From Plantago ovata (Eukaryota; Streptophyta; Magnoliopsida; Lamiales; Plantaginaceae), in the NCBI GenBank assembly GCA_028274465.1, contig CM051455.1, positions 67,787,677 through 67,851,676 on the forward strand: a stretch of DNA of 64,000 nucleotides, in the 5' to 3' direction. Under the pieces are notes generated by a model. That model saw nothing but the letters and a program-made list of their open reading frames with translations. It was not told where the DNA came from and made no database searches. Position 1 is the stretch's first letter, and every line of letters begins with the position of its first letter. Below are positions 44,852-55,912 of this stretch, piece after piece. The position numbers and the translations under genes are program-made.

Positions 44852-45634
44852 TGATGAACCGAATTTGTCAGACTCAATTAATCAAATAAATTTGTTTTTA
44901 GCCAAAGGAAATTCACAACTACAACGAAAACCAAGGTACGTAGTGTAGAAGTAAAATAACCTCGAGTGTCGATCTCTAAGGACTATAACTAGCTTTATCT
45001 AATTAACTTAAACTATAAACTCAACAAACGACTTAGCACAGATTTTCTTATCAATAATAATGGAAGTTAGCGATAGTATGATCATTCAAAGCATCAAGTT
45101 AATAATCATGCATGAAGTACTTGAACGTTTTGCATAGAAGTCTAAGATCATGAATTGTCCAATGTGTTCCGTTCAATTCAACACTACGAAGATAGATCAA
45201 AGAAATAAAGCAATAAGTCAAGTCTAAATCGCGTTACAACCAATCATGCATAATCAAGAACCCTAGCTAAGAAATCACATACTATCACCAACGATAGATT
45301 TAGCTACTCATAGATAGATTGCAATCAACAAGAATCAAAGCAAGATTGATTGAAAACATATTGAAAGAGATAAATAAAAGTAGAAAAATCGTGAGATACA
45401 ATATTACCAACGAAGGTCGTCAATCTCCGAAGAATTGCTAACTCACAAGCAAGAATTGATAAACAACGAGGTCCAATTGTTATGCTTAATCCTCCAAATT
45501 GACAAGAAAAAGAGTCTCCTATGCTAAGAATTCCCAGAACAGACTCTGAAGAATTCGTCTCTCAAAATAATGTGAAAAGATATTAAAAACGTAGAAACAG
45601 GTGCAACCATATATAGGAGTTCGGAAGACGTGGG
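44852..45634 (-). repeat. Element C 5' LTR, left piece
   Basis: 783 bp starting TGATGAACCG, interrupted by element E at GTGGG (45630-45634), immediately beside the palindrome cluster and TATA box. Continues at 52123. Confidence 0.9.
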
Positions 45635-46908
45635 TGATGCAACGCAGGATTGTCAGTCCCGATTAATCAAATAAATTTGTTATTTAGCCAAAGGCAATTC
45701 ACGACTACAACGAAAACCGTAGTGTAGTAGTAGAATGACCTCGAGTGTCGTTCTCTAAGGACTATAACTAGCTTTATCTAATTTAATTAAAGAATATAAA
45801 ACAGCAGACGGTATAGCAAAGGTTTTTCTAACAGATAATGGAGATTGGTGATAGTATGGTCCTTCAAAGCATAACGGGTTAATAATCATGCGTAAATTCC
45901 TCGGTTTTTCATGGAGATCTTTGATCAATCAATTGTCCTGTTGCAATCATTAAACACTACGAAGATATAGATACTGACAGGTCAACACTATTGTCCAATT
46001 GTGTTCCGTAATTATTCAACACTACGAAGATATAGATATGCATAGGTCGACGAGGGTCCAATTGTGCATAATAATTAATCAACATATGAAGATATAGGCT
46101 GCGCCTGATCAACGAAATACAGCAATAACACGGAGTATAATGCGCGATATAGCCATTAGCATGATTATCAACCCTTCGCTAAGAATTCACATACTACCAC
46201 CAACGATAAGTTTAGCTACTCATAGTTGTCATGCAATCAACAGTAATCATAGAAGAAAACATGTTGAAAGATATATAAAAATAAGTAGAATAAACCGTAA
46301 GATACAATGTTACCGAAGGTTGTCAGTCTCTGAAGAATCGCGATCTTACAAGCTCCAAACTGCTATGAAAAAGTATCTCCTAAGCTACGAACCCCCAGAA
46401 CAGGCTCTGGGAAGTTCCTACCTAAAACTACAGAGAAAGGTGAGAGAATAGGTCTGGAAAAGTATGAATTTCGGAGAAAAACTGAGCAACTATATATAGG
46501 CCTCGAATTTGTGTGGGGCGAAGGGCCCCACGTCCCGGGCGATTCGCCCGGGAGTAAAATTCGCGGAATTCCACGTTTTCGACGCGTTTTTGGATTTCTT
46601 CCCCTTTTCGGACTCGGTTTCTGACTTCTAGTGGCCTTCTAACCTCCAGATTCGACCCCTAGACTCCAAATCCGATCCGGAAACCTTCAAATACTCCAAA
46701 TAGGCTTCTGGAACACCAATTCCTTGTCAACTTCAATATAATAGCCCAGAAATCCTCGTTTTTCAACCAAAACCTGTAAAATGAAAACTAAAGGGAAACG
46801 TGACACTATTCTAATAAAAAATGCACTAAAATATAGCTAAATTATCATAGAGGATAGCTAAAATAGGTGAAAAAGACTCGAATGAAAGTGTAAAATACAC
46901 ATTCATCA
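45635..46908 (-). repeat. Element E 3' LTR
   Basis: The LTR is 1274 bp, starts TGATGCAACG and ends ACATTCATCA. Palindromes at about 46515-46555 (GGGCGATTCGCCC) next to a TATATATA box near 46491. Confidence 0.9.
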
Positions 46909-48554
46909 ACTCCCCAAACCGATCATTTGTTTGTCCTCAAGAAACTAAGCTAGACTCAAATGCAAAAAACAATGCAACACATAAAATGGAGTCTCATGCC
47001 AAATAAAATGAACTAATCTACCGAATCTATCAAAAAACATATGAAAAAACCATATAAATCAAAGCATGAATATAGGTTGAAGAATACCTCGATTGACTTA
47101 TACACATCCACATAAGCACTTATGTCAAGACAAGATAGTCTCTCGTAACATTCTCTACCTGGACCTAGTCAGTGACGAGGTAATGAAGCATGCTAAGATA
47201 CGAATGGTTGTCCCGTGCCTATGAAGCTGAGGACTTACTGCTGTTCCACCATGTTAAGACTTTTTCTCAAAGAGGTCGAACCAGTACTGGCTTTCATCAA
47301 ACGAAGGAGGGTTCCCTATAAAAGATAACACTCCCCTATTCTACCCATCTCTCAAGTAAAGTCTTTGAGCTATTCACCACTCCCTGAATTGCAGGACGAG
47401 GGTGGTCTAGAACAGATGATACTCAAAAACCAAAGACAAAAAATAGAAAATTACAAACACGATTACGAACATTACAAGAATTGGAAAATGAGACACAACA
47501 CTTTGCTAAACTGCTATTTGGCTTTTCTTTTTTGGACCCTTCTTTGCTTTTTTGGGGCCTTTTCTCTTTTTTTCTTTCCAGTTTCTTTTGTTCTTTCTTT
47601 TTTTCTGGAATTTTTCTTTTTTTTTTTTCCGATTTTTTAGCCAGCAGTAGCATAACAAAAAGAGAGAAAATGACTCACACGACTTCCCCAAACCTATTCG
47701 AAAGAATAGGTTGGAGTACAAAATTTACGGAAAAGGAAAAATAAACTAACGATACGGAAATGAAAAACGAAAAACAAGCCTATGATGGTGTAACCCCCTC
47801 CCCAAACCTATTCGGAAGAATAGGTTATAAACAAAGGATCAGACAACCTCACACTACCTCCTTCCTAGGCATTTAGCAATCTCAAAGCATGGTGAAGACT
47901 TGTTGCCTCTTAGGTACATAATTACTCGGGAAAACAACCATAAGACCCTAACATGCATCATCCTATTATAAAGGCCTTCGTGAACCGCAGTAGAGAAAAC
48001 ACCACTAAGTGATGTCGAGACTACCAAGCTTAACTAAGTGCAATACATAAATGTGACAAGCCAAGCGAGAACAACCTCAAACAAATTCATAGAGATGAAG
48101 CATATGATTAATGGCATAGTTAGTTGATCTATCCAATAAAAAAGTTCAAATCGGCAATAAACTCCATATAAAATATGCAAGACTATCCTAGGATGAATGT
48201 AGTGAATGCAACCTAAAAAATCTAAGAAAGCAGTAAACGTGCAAATGCAAACAAAAGGTTTCACGAGTAATCATAAGCAAAACAAGTATAGAAATACCGG
48301 CGATAACCCCCCCCCCCCAAACCTGAACGTCATCGCTCGTCCCGAATGTCGAAAGTGGATTTAAGGTGAGAGCCAACTTGTACCTGTAACTTATAGGACT
48401 CAAGGAAACTCGTGAGAAACCAAAAACATACGGAAATATAAAATAAAACACAATGATATGCATGCATTAAAGCGGTAAAAAAGCGATAAAAACTCCGGGT
48501 TGCCTCCCGGATAGCGCCATTGTTTAAAGTCTTTGGCTCGACTCCTGTCTGCGC
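46909..48554 (-). other. Element E 3' noncoding region
   Basis: Polypurine tract complement at 46909, purine-rich sense stretch at about 47520-47640, twin hairpins at 47691-47712 and 47805-47826, a C-run at about 48306-48318 and the post-gag hairpin at 48494-48511. No gene. Confidence 0.8.
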
Positions 48555-50327
48555 CTAGCTCTTCTTCTTGAGGGTACTATACTTCCCCTTCATGGATCTC
48601 CTCCTCATGCCACGAACCTGTGAATAAGAAAGAACATAGGCTGCAAGACCACAATAGTGAGTAGTGTAAGAAATATCAGGCGGATCAGGTGGATCAGATA
48701 TGGCTTGCAACACGTGTTGCTTGCCATCCACTTCAATAGTGAAAGTTCTTTGGTAGATGTCCATCACGGACCGTAGCTTAGTCAAGAACGTTCGCCCCAA
48801 GAGAATGACATCCCCCATCCCAGGTGCAGACGCCGGCATAACTACAAAATTGGTGTATACAGAAGCTTCACCAATCTTGACCAACACATTTTTCACAACG
48901 CCTTCGGGTCTCACAAAGGATCCATCTGCTAGTTGCACAATGGCCTTATGCTTCGAAAGCTCTCCAAGGCCACTCTTCTCAAACACATTCATGGGTAGTA
49001 CATTCAAGTAAGATCCCGTGTCTAGTGTGGCATGGACATCTTCAAGTTCGCCAATCCCGACCTTAACATCGAAACTTTGAGGGAGTGGCTCGGGATTCTC
49101 TTGCTTCTCTCCACTCTCATGAGTACCAAGTTCCTTCTGTTCTTCCTTGGCTAGTGGAGGCTCTTCATCCTTGTAACACTCGCACTTAGCAACTTGCTTA
49201 ATAGTGATTTCCACTGGTTGATCTCCCACCAAGTTGATCGACATGGACCTCTCAGTGCTGCTATGTAACTTCCCTTGCTCTCTACTAGGTCTAGCTTCCA
49301 ATTGATCCAGACGAGCATTGATCTTAGCCGAATCCTCCTCGTATCTCTTCAAAAACACTTGGGTGAAATCCACCAATTTCTGTAAATTATCCAAGAGAGT
49401 TGCTGACTTGGATGTAGATGCTTCGTCCTTAGGAGTAGGATTACTACGGTTTCCCAAATGAACATCTTCTCGTGCTAGATCTGATCTACACATATGAGCC
49501 CCATGCCCATAATTCTTGCACACCCTACATACCTCGTTGGAGAGAGAAGTTCCGATTAAGCCACTTAGAGCTTGCCTCATCTTATTGGCGAAACCTTCGA
49601 ACCTATCGCCACTCACACCATTCACTTCATGCATTGGGATCTCCTGGTTTGGTTGAGCCTCAGGTCCACGCCTTCTAACCATTGTTCTTGGATCCTTGGA
49701 TTGAGATCCTTTAGCAAGCCTTTCGATACACGCCCAGACATCCTCGGCGGTCTCTTCTCAGATAGTACCACGGCATTGGAAATCCACCACATGTTGACTC
49801 TCATATGTGAGTCCATTGTAGAAGTGCTGGACAAGATCAGGAAGCCCAAAACCATGGTGTGGACACTTGTGCATGAGGTCCTTAAACCTCTCGAAAGTGG
49901 TGTAGATGGTCTCATTATAGTCCTGTTTGAATCCTGTGATTTGCGCCTTAAGCGCGGTAGTCAATGTGTGAGGAAAGTATTTCTCCATAAAAGCAGGATA
50001 CACCTTGTCCCAGGTGTGTAGTGATCCGGCTTCCAGAGAGCCTAACCATGCCTTGGCTTTAACACCAAGCCCCATAGCAAAAACCTTCATCCTTAGCTCA
50101 TCGTCCGTTATCCCTGCTCCGGGCCTTGGAAGATTGTTGATAAAATCGTCAATATCATTCAGGTATCCCATAACATCTTCCCTAGCCAACCCATAGAACC
50201 TCGGGAGTTGCTGGTACATGCAACTTTTGATTTCCAAATCTCAAGTTGCAGCAGAAAGAACAATAGCCGGACCTCTCATCTGTGCTTTGTTGGGTTGAAC
50301 CCATGATTTCAAAAGTGGGCGAGCCAT
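48555..50327 (-). pseudogene. gag-protease of element E
   Basis: The frame probably starts at 50327 with MARPLLKSWVQP, so it lacks the first 60 or so residues of the element D protein. Stops at 50241-50243 (Arg CGA to TGA) and 49758-49760 (Trp TGG to TGA) divide an otherwise continuous reading of the Gag core (AKAWLGSLEAGS, CPHHGFGLPDLVQHFYNGL). The zinc knuckle (CRVCKNYGHGAHMC) and full protease segment (DTGSYLN, VQLADGS, ILLGRTF) follow in the open frame 49682-48555. The acidic linker is shorter than in D. Dead, but only by two transitions. Confidence 0.85.
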
Positions 50328-50481
50328 CACAAGACCTGAATATCTGTGACAAGCTAGGAAAGGAGTATCAGAGAGAGATTAAATAGGAAAACTAAAACTA
50401 CTAGAACTAGGAATTGAATGCTGAAAATATAAACAAATTAAACAGAAAAAAGGAGTATAGTCCCTGGCAACGGCGCCAATT
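50328..50481 (-). other. Element E leader and primer site
   Basis: 50461-50478 read TCCCTGGCAACGGCGCCA, the tRNA-Asp 3' end with one mismatch. Confidence 0.85.
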
Positions 50482-50865
50482 TGATGCAACGCAGGATTGT
50501 CGGTCCCGACGAATCAAATAAATTTGTTATTTAGCCAAAGGCAATTCACGACTACAACGAAAACCGTAGTGCAATAGTAGAATGACCTCGAGTGTCGTTC
50601 TCTAAGGACTATAACTAGCTTTATCTAATTTAATTAAAGAATATAAAACAGCAGACGGTATAGCAAAGGATTTTCTAACAGATAATGGAGATTTGTGATA
50701 GTATGGTCCTTCAAAGCATAACGGGTTAATAATCATGTGTAAATTCCTTGGTTTTGCATCGAGATCTTTGATCAATCAACTGTCCTGTTGCAATCATTAA
50801 ACACTACGAAGATATAGATACTGATAGGTCAACACTATTGTCCAATTGTGTTCCGTAATTATTCA

Positions 50866-51204
50866 TGTAACGACCCGGCCCACTAACGGGCCGAGATCCA
50901 GCCCAACGGGCCGGCAAGATTACTCATGGGCGCTCTCCGGTGTGATATGCTGGCCCCACAGACCAACACGGGTTCTAAACCGCGCACTTTGTCTTTTCGG
51001 GAATCCACCTAGAAGAACTTCAGAGTTAAGCGTGCTTGCTCTGGAGCAATTCTAGGATGGGTGACCCACTGGGAAGTTCCCGGTGCGCGCACGAGTGAGG
51101 ACAAAGTGCGCGGATTAGAACCCGTGTTGGTTTGTGGGTCCAGCATATCACCCCGGAGAGCGTCCATGAGTAACCACGCCGGCCGAATTGGTCGGGTCGT
51201 TACA
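50866..51204 (+). mobile_element. Cassandra-type solo LTR with a 5S rRNA-like core
   Basis: 339 bp with ends TGTAACGACCCG and CGGGTCGTTACA (perfect 12-bp inverted ends) and an ATTCA duplication (50861-50865, 51205-51209). The centre resembles plant 5S rRNA, including its internal RNA polymerase III promoter. LTRs carrying a 5S promoter are the hallmark of Cassandra TRIM elements. Only one LTR is present, with no primer site or polypurine tract. Two 73-base arms (50921-50993, 51100-51172) are inverted repeats with five mismatches, so a transcript would fold into a long hairpin presenting the 5S part in the loop. Confidence 0.85.
51024..51066 (+). promoter_or_regulatory. 5S-type internal RNA polymerase III promoter in the Cassandra LTR
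   Basis: AGTTAAGCGTGCTTG at 51024-51038 corresponds to the 5S A box, and TAGGATGGGTGACC at 51053-51066 to the intermediate element/C box, in the 5S order and at near-5S spacing. Confidence 0.75.
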
Positions 51205-52122
51205 ATTCAACACTACGAAGATATAGATATGCATAGGTCGACGAGGGTCCAATTGTGCATAATAATTAATCAACATACGAAGATATAGGTTGCGCCTGAT
51301 CAACGAAATAAAGCAATAACACGGAGTATAATGCGCGATATAGCCATTAGCATGATTATCAACCCTTCGCTAAGAATTCACATACTACCACCAACGATAA
51401 GTTTAGCTACTCATAGTTGTCATGCAATCAACAGAAATCATAGAAGAAACATGTTGAAAGATATATAAAACTAAGTAGAATAAACCTTAAGATACAATGT
51501 TACCGAAGGTTGTCAGTCTCCGAAGAATCGCGATCTTACAAGCTCCAAACTGCTATGAAAAAGTATCTCCTAGGCTACGAACCCCCAGAACAGGCTCTGG
51601 GAAGTTCCTACCTAAAACTACAGAGAAAGGTGAGAGAATATGTCTGGAAAAGTATGAATTTCGGAGAAAAACTGAGCAACTATATATAGGCCTCGAATTT
51701 GTGTGGGGCGAAGGGCCCCACACACCGGGCGATTCGCCCCACGTCCCGGGCGATTCGCCCGGGAGTAAAATTCGCGGAATTCTGCATTTTCGATGCGTTG
51801 TTGGACTTCTTCCCCTTTTCGGACTCAGTTTCTGACTTCTAGTGGCCTTCTAACCTCCAGATTTGACCCCTAGACTTCAAATCCTATCAGGAAACCTTCA
51901 GAAACTCCAAATAGGCTTCTGGAACACCAATTCCTTGTCAACTTTAGTATAATTGCCCGGAAATCCTCGTTTTTCAACCAAAACCTGTAAAATAAAAACT
52001 AAAGGGAAACGTGACACTATTCTAATAAAATGCAGTAAAATATAGCTAAATTATCATAGAGGATAGCTAAAATAGGTGAGAAAGACTCGAATGAAAGTGT
52101 AAAATACACATTCATCAGTGGG

Positions 52123-52499
52123 GCGAACCGCCCCACATCCCGGGGGAACCGCCCGGGAGCTCCAGTGGTGGTGGACGCGTTTGTGGTCTTCTTTTCCTTT
52201 CCGGACTCGGATTTTGCCTTCTAGTGACCTTTAAGCCTTGAAACTCGACCCCTAGACCTCAAATCTTGTCCGGAACCTTCTAGATACACCACGGATGACC
52301 ACGAAAGACCGAATCTTCTTTCTCTTCAACATAACTGCCTCTAAAAACACGTTTTTCACCTAAAACCTGAAAAATGCAAAGAAATGGGAAACGTGACACT
52401 ATTCTAATAAAATGCACTAAAATATAGCTAAATTAGCATAGAGGATAGCTAAATAGGTGAAAAAAGACTGGAATGAAGGTGTAAAATACACGTTCATCA
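52123..52499 (-). repeat. Element C 5' LTR, right piece
   Basis: 377 bp, the promoter-upstream part of the LTR, with palindromes at about 52121-52160, ending ACGTTCATCA; AAGAT follows at 52500-52504. Confidence 0.9.
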
Positions 52500-52504
52500 A
52501 AGAT

Positions 52505-53572
52505 CTAAAAAGTTCATCCTTCTGTATCTTTGCCAGTTGCTGACAGACTTAGCAACTCTGGTCAAAGTGTTTCTTTTGAAGTTTGAGTATAGTTCTTGAG
52601 AACTAACTTCAAGAGCTTCTGTGATGTGAACCACTTCATCATTCTCCTTTTGAGCCTGAATAAGAGTATTGTTATTGTCCGAAAGGTTTTGGAAAATAGT
52701 TTTAGAGTCTAAAACTGTAACATGAATTACCTGCTGACTTTCAGCAAGCTCATGTTGCACACTGAGTTGCGCAAGAACTATTTCCATTGCTTCAGGAGCT
52801 GTAGCAGCATCCTTGAATTGTTCATCCTAAAATAACTCATTGTTAGATACAAGTACTAAGTTTTCAAACTTAGTAAGTTTACCAAAATTTTCATCTACCT
52901 GCTAAACAGGAGTTGTGGATTCTGGTGCAGAAGTTTCAGCAATCTTCTGACTTGTATCTTGAGAAGTCTGTAAGAAATGATCATATTAGCTAAAGATAAA
53001 GTTTCAGATAGTAAAGTTTTGCTTATATCTGAGTTAACTACCTGCTGAAGAAGGGCAGGCGGTGACTCAGTCCTTTCAGCATTGATAACATCTTCATTAT
53101 CTGGGACTTGTTCTTCCGCAGACTTCTTCTCTTGCTCTATTTGAGAAGGTTGTGCAGATTCAGCAATCTCCCTTGTCTCTGAATTGACAAGTTGAGCAGA
53201 GACATCTAGACCTTTAAGTTCACTACTTGTCATGAACGGGTCTACTGACTTATTAGAGTTGTCATCAATCTCCATGTCCATTTGCTGGATTAGGTCAGTC
53301 AGCACCAGTTGGACTTTGTCAATAGAAGTTATTGGTGAACTAGGTTTAACATTCTCAACATCATGAGATGCGTTGTCGAAATAAAACTCTTGTTGAGTTT
53401 CAGCAAACTCTGGGAGTTGAACTAGTTCTTTAGCAATTGCAGCTTCAGCAATTTCTCGGACTTGACTAGTTGCTATTTCAGCAACTGTCTCTTCTGTTGC
53501 TTTGTTGGCAGCATTTTCAGCAAGTGCAACTTTTCTTAAGTCTGCAGCAATGTCACTTACTGGTTCCAGAGT
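52505..53572 (-). pseudogene. Sirevirus accessory (envelope-like) frame, middle portion
   Basis: Minus-strand pieces 53305-52895 and 52787-52497 continue the low-complexity frame of the backbone: Glu/Gln/Ser-rich, with repeated SAEQ/ETREI-like text and many Ala-Glu codons made from the TTGCTGA motif. Further open stretches with the same composition run up to 53572. It is bounded by the AAGAT duplication of element C on the left and AGAGT of the gypsy solo LTR on the right. Frame breaks and stops make it non-functional. Confidence 0.55.
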
Positions 53573-54076
53573 TGTTGAAGGGTAATTCGTACTTCTTCTT
53601 AAGTTCGCAATGGATCGTCACAATATATTATTTAGGTCTTCATCATGTAGTGTTCCTCTTAAGATTATAGGAATCCTTCATGTAGCTTCTTCGTACCTGA
53701 AAGAGACTGGAGGGGGGGTTAGTGCCTCGTGCCCGGTCTATCGAGGATTAGACCGGAGGGACGACTTTACGTCTAGGGAGTTGTAGGCTTCCCTAGTGAG
53801 AGAAATATTGATGGAGAGTTGGAGATTGTTGATTACCTTTAAATGATGGAGTGAGGTCTCCTTATATACTCCTTGTATTGTATTGTCACTTTATGTAGGA
53901 TCGTGACAAGTGTCCGGCTGAGATGGAATCCTCCTTTGGCCCAAGCCCATTAAGAAGGTCCATGGGCTTTGGCCCAAACATCCGGTCTACGGTTTGGAGG
54001 GCATTATTGACTTTTCAGGTCTCATGGAATATTCTAGAAGACGGGCCCCCTAGGGACCGACAAGGGGTGGTCGACC

Positions 54077-54460
54077 TGTAAGAAAATAGGGTCAGAGTTA
54101 CCCCTAGGGTACGCAGCGGAATTTCAAAAAATTTCTTAACATGCAGGTTAAACACGTCAATTAGAAGACTTACAATACTCCAAAAGCAAGCACATGTACC
54201 AAGTCTTCGTAATAGTCCGGTGTATCTTCTCCTTCGTCGAAGTCGAAGATATCTGCAATACTTTGATTATCTACAAGACAATAAAAGTTAGTTTCCAGCT
54301 CCTTGAACCTCAACCTTTGTATCCACGGATGAACAGCTTATCGGAAAGAATGCTTGGATATTCTTTGTTTGGCCAAGAAAAAGGGGGCGGCGGTTTTCCT
54401 CCGGTGAGGGGTGGCGCGCGCGTGGCTAGTATGGAGGTAGGGGAGAGATTTTATTTTCTC
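54077..54460 (-). repeat. 3' LTR remnant of the small copia element
   Basis: Collinear with 57254-57657 up to about 54455, then similarity stops abruptly where coding sequence begins. The right copy has an extra 27 bases or so near 57317. The deletion breakpoint lies in this boundary. Confidence 0.8.
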
Positions 54461-54938
54461 TAAGTAGTCCAACTTCCTTAGTCTTTGAATCCGTGTTTCA
54501 TTGATATGGCCTAGCCGACAATGCCATAGATAAGATGGATTATTCTTCCTACTTGAAGATGGTTGTTTGTTATGTATTTGAAATAAGGGTAGACTACTTT
54601 GCAAAATATATAAACCATTCACTAAGCGAGCCTTTCCATAATACTGGTCATTTAATGAAAAATAACAAGTATTATTAGCAAATCGAAAGGAAAAAACCTA
54701 AATTGTCAAACAATGGAATGGAAATAATATTTCTGACAATGGATGGAACAAAATAAACGTTAACAAGTTCTAAACATTGTCCTGAAGGTAAATCTATCTT
54801 GCAGCGTCTAACGCGTTTGGCTTCAACTGGATTGCCGTTCCCAACATGCAGGTCGATTTCACCTTGCTTGACTAGCCTGTGATCAATTAGCCCCTGCACA
54901 TTGTTACAAATGTGTGAGCCACAGGCTGTATCTAATAC
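54461..54938 (-). pseudogene. Protease and GAG-pre-integrase remnant of the small copia element
   Basis: After a stop codon at 54939-54941 (in place of Trp) the frame continues with VLDTACGSHICNN, the copia protease active-site segment with Asp-Thr, and HVGNGNPVEAKRV, then shifts frame and ends with a GAG-pre-integrase segment (SYLWHCRLGHINETRIQRL) at about 54550-54490. Cut off by the large deletion. Confidence 0.8.
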
Positions 54939-55912
54939 TCAACCATTGGAGTCAAAAGTAGTCATGTTTATTTCAATAACAAACATACCTGAGCTAGAAG
55001 CCGGCAGCTTCTTAGCTTGATCTGCCCTCAGCTTAGGGTAATCTTTCTTCCAATGTCCTTTCTGTTTACAGAAAAGACATTCATCTGTGCGTATCGTTCC
55101 GCTTCTTTTGAACTTCCTTTTCTTGTTCAGACGCTTAGGCTTATCACTCGAAGTGTTAGCCTTGGCTCCCGACTTTCCCCTACCCTTAGCACCTTTGTTT
55201 CTCGGGTTTGGGTTAGACGGTTTCCCAACATACATGATCGACTTTTCCTTCTTAGGAAGAGTTTGATCATATGTCTTCAGCAGATTATGGAGTTCGGGCA
55301 GTGTGACGTCCTTCGCATTCATCGTGTAGTTAATGATGAACTGCGAATACGAACTCGGCAATGATTGAAGGACAAAGATCACCATGATCTCATTCTCCAG
55401 CTTGACACCGACATCGGCAAGCTTCTCAAAGAGACCAATCATTTTGAGAACATGTTCAGACATGTTCCCTCCTTCATTGAGCTTGCAGTTGTGTATCTCT
55501 TTGATCAAATCAAATTCAACACTTCTAGTTGTCGTCTTAAAGAGCGACTCAAGATGCTTCAGCATCTCATACGGCAACATGCTTTCATGTTGCCTCTGCA
55601 GCTCATTGCTCATTGCCGCCAGCATAATACACTGCGCGGATCTAGCATCCTCATGATGCTTATCAGACTTTGCCTGTTGGTTGGATTCCAAGCAGCAACC
55701 TGACCGGCAATCTGATTTTCGGGGCACACGGGAATGACCTCGTCCAAGACGTACTCAATCTTTTCGTACCTCAGCACCAAACGTATATTCCTGATCCAAT
55801 CTAGGAAGTTTGGTCCGGTCAAAATTTGCTTCTCTAAGACAGCACGGAGCGTGATACTCGCCATTTTGGTTTTCCTAAGGAGAAATAGTATAGACCGAAA
55901 ATAATAAATCAA
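54939..55912 (-). pseudogene. Gag of the small copia element (UBN2-type, frameshifted)
   Basis: Starts with a conserved MASITLRAVLEKQILTGPNF segment (Met at about 55864) followed by FLDWIRNIRLVLR, changes frame in the 55610-55727 overlap and continues to a stop at 54939. The middle (MLKHLESLFKTTTRS, LQSLPSSYSQFI) is the plant copia Gag core. A zinc-knuckle-like CLFCKQKGHWKKDY lies near the end, with Tyr instead of the final Cys, so it should not bind zinc normally. Basic stretches precede it. The frameshift and knuckle change make it inactive. Confidence 0.85.

Larger units (their letters stand above)
45635..52117 (-). mobile_element. Element E: gag-only element without ORF2
   Basis: LTRs 45635-46908 and 50482-52117 (the latter containing a Cassandra-like insertion), with exact duplication GTGGG (45630-45634, 52118-52122). 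The interior holds a gag-protease pseudogene and the shared 3' region but no ORF2 or leader intron; a unique stretch of about 240 bases (48244-48480) with a run of C takes their place. It lies in the promoter region of the element C 5' LTR. Confidence 0.9.
50482..52117 (-). repeat. Element E 5' LTR, containing a Cassandra-type insertion
   Basis: Without the insertion and one ATTCA copy it is 1292 bp. Palindromes at about 51703-51765 beside a TATATATA box near 51680. Same family and ends as the copy at 45635. Confidence 0.9.
19742..52499 (-). mobile_element. Element C: Athila-like gag-protease/ORF2 element carrying three later insertions
   Basis: LTR ends TGATGAACCG at 19742 and CGTTCATCA at 52499 are flanked by AAGAT (19737-19741, 52500-52504). 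Removing the Tat element, element D and element E leaves about 8 kb with the standard family order on the minus strand: 5' LTR (split by E), tRNA-Asp primer site (one mismatch), gag (split by D), post-gag hairpin, palindromes, intron, ORF2, 3' region (split by the Tat element) and 3' LTR. It interrupts the Sirevirus accessory frame. Confidence 0.9.

Noticed and set aside
51011..51083. A genuine 5S rRNA gene
   Set aside because: Only the central and 3' parts resemble 5S, the usual 5S start is missing, and the segment is inside an element with TG...CA ends and a 5-bp duplication.
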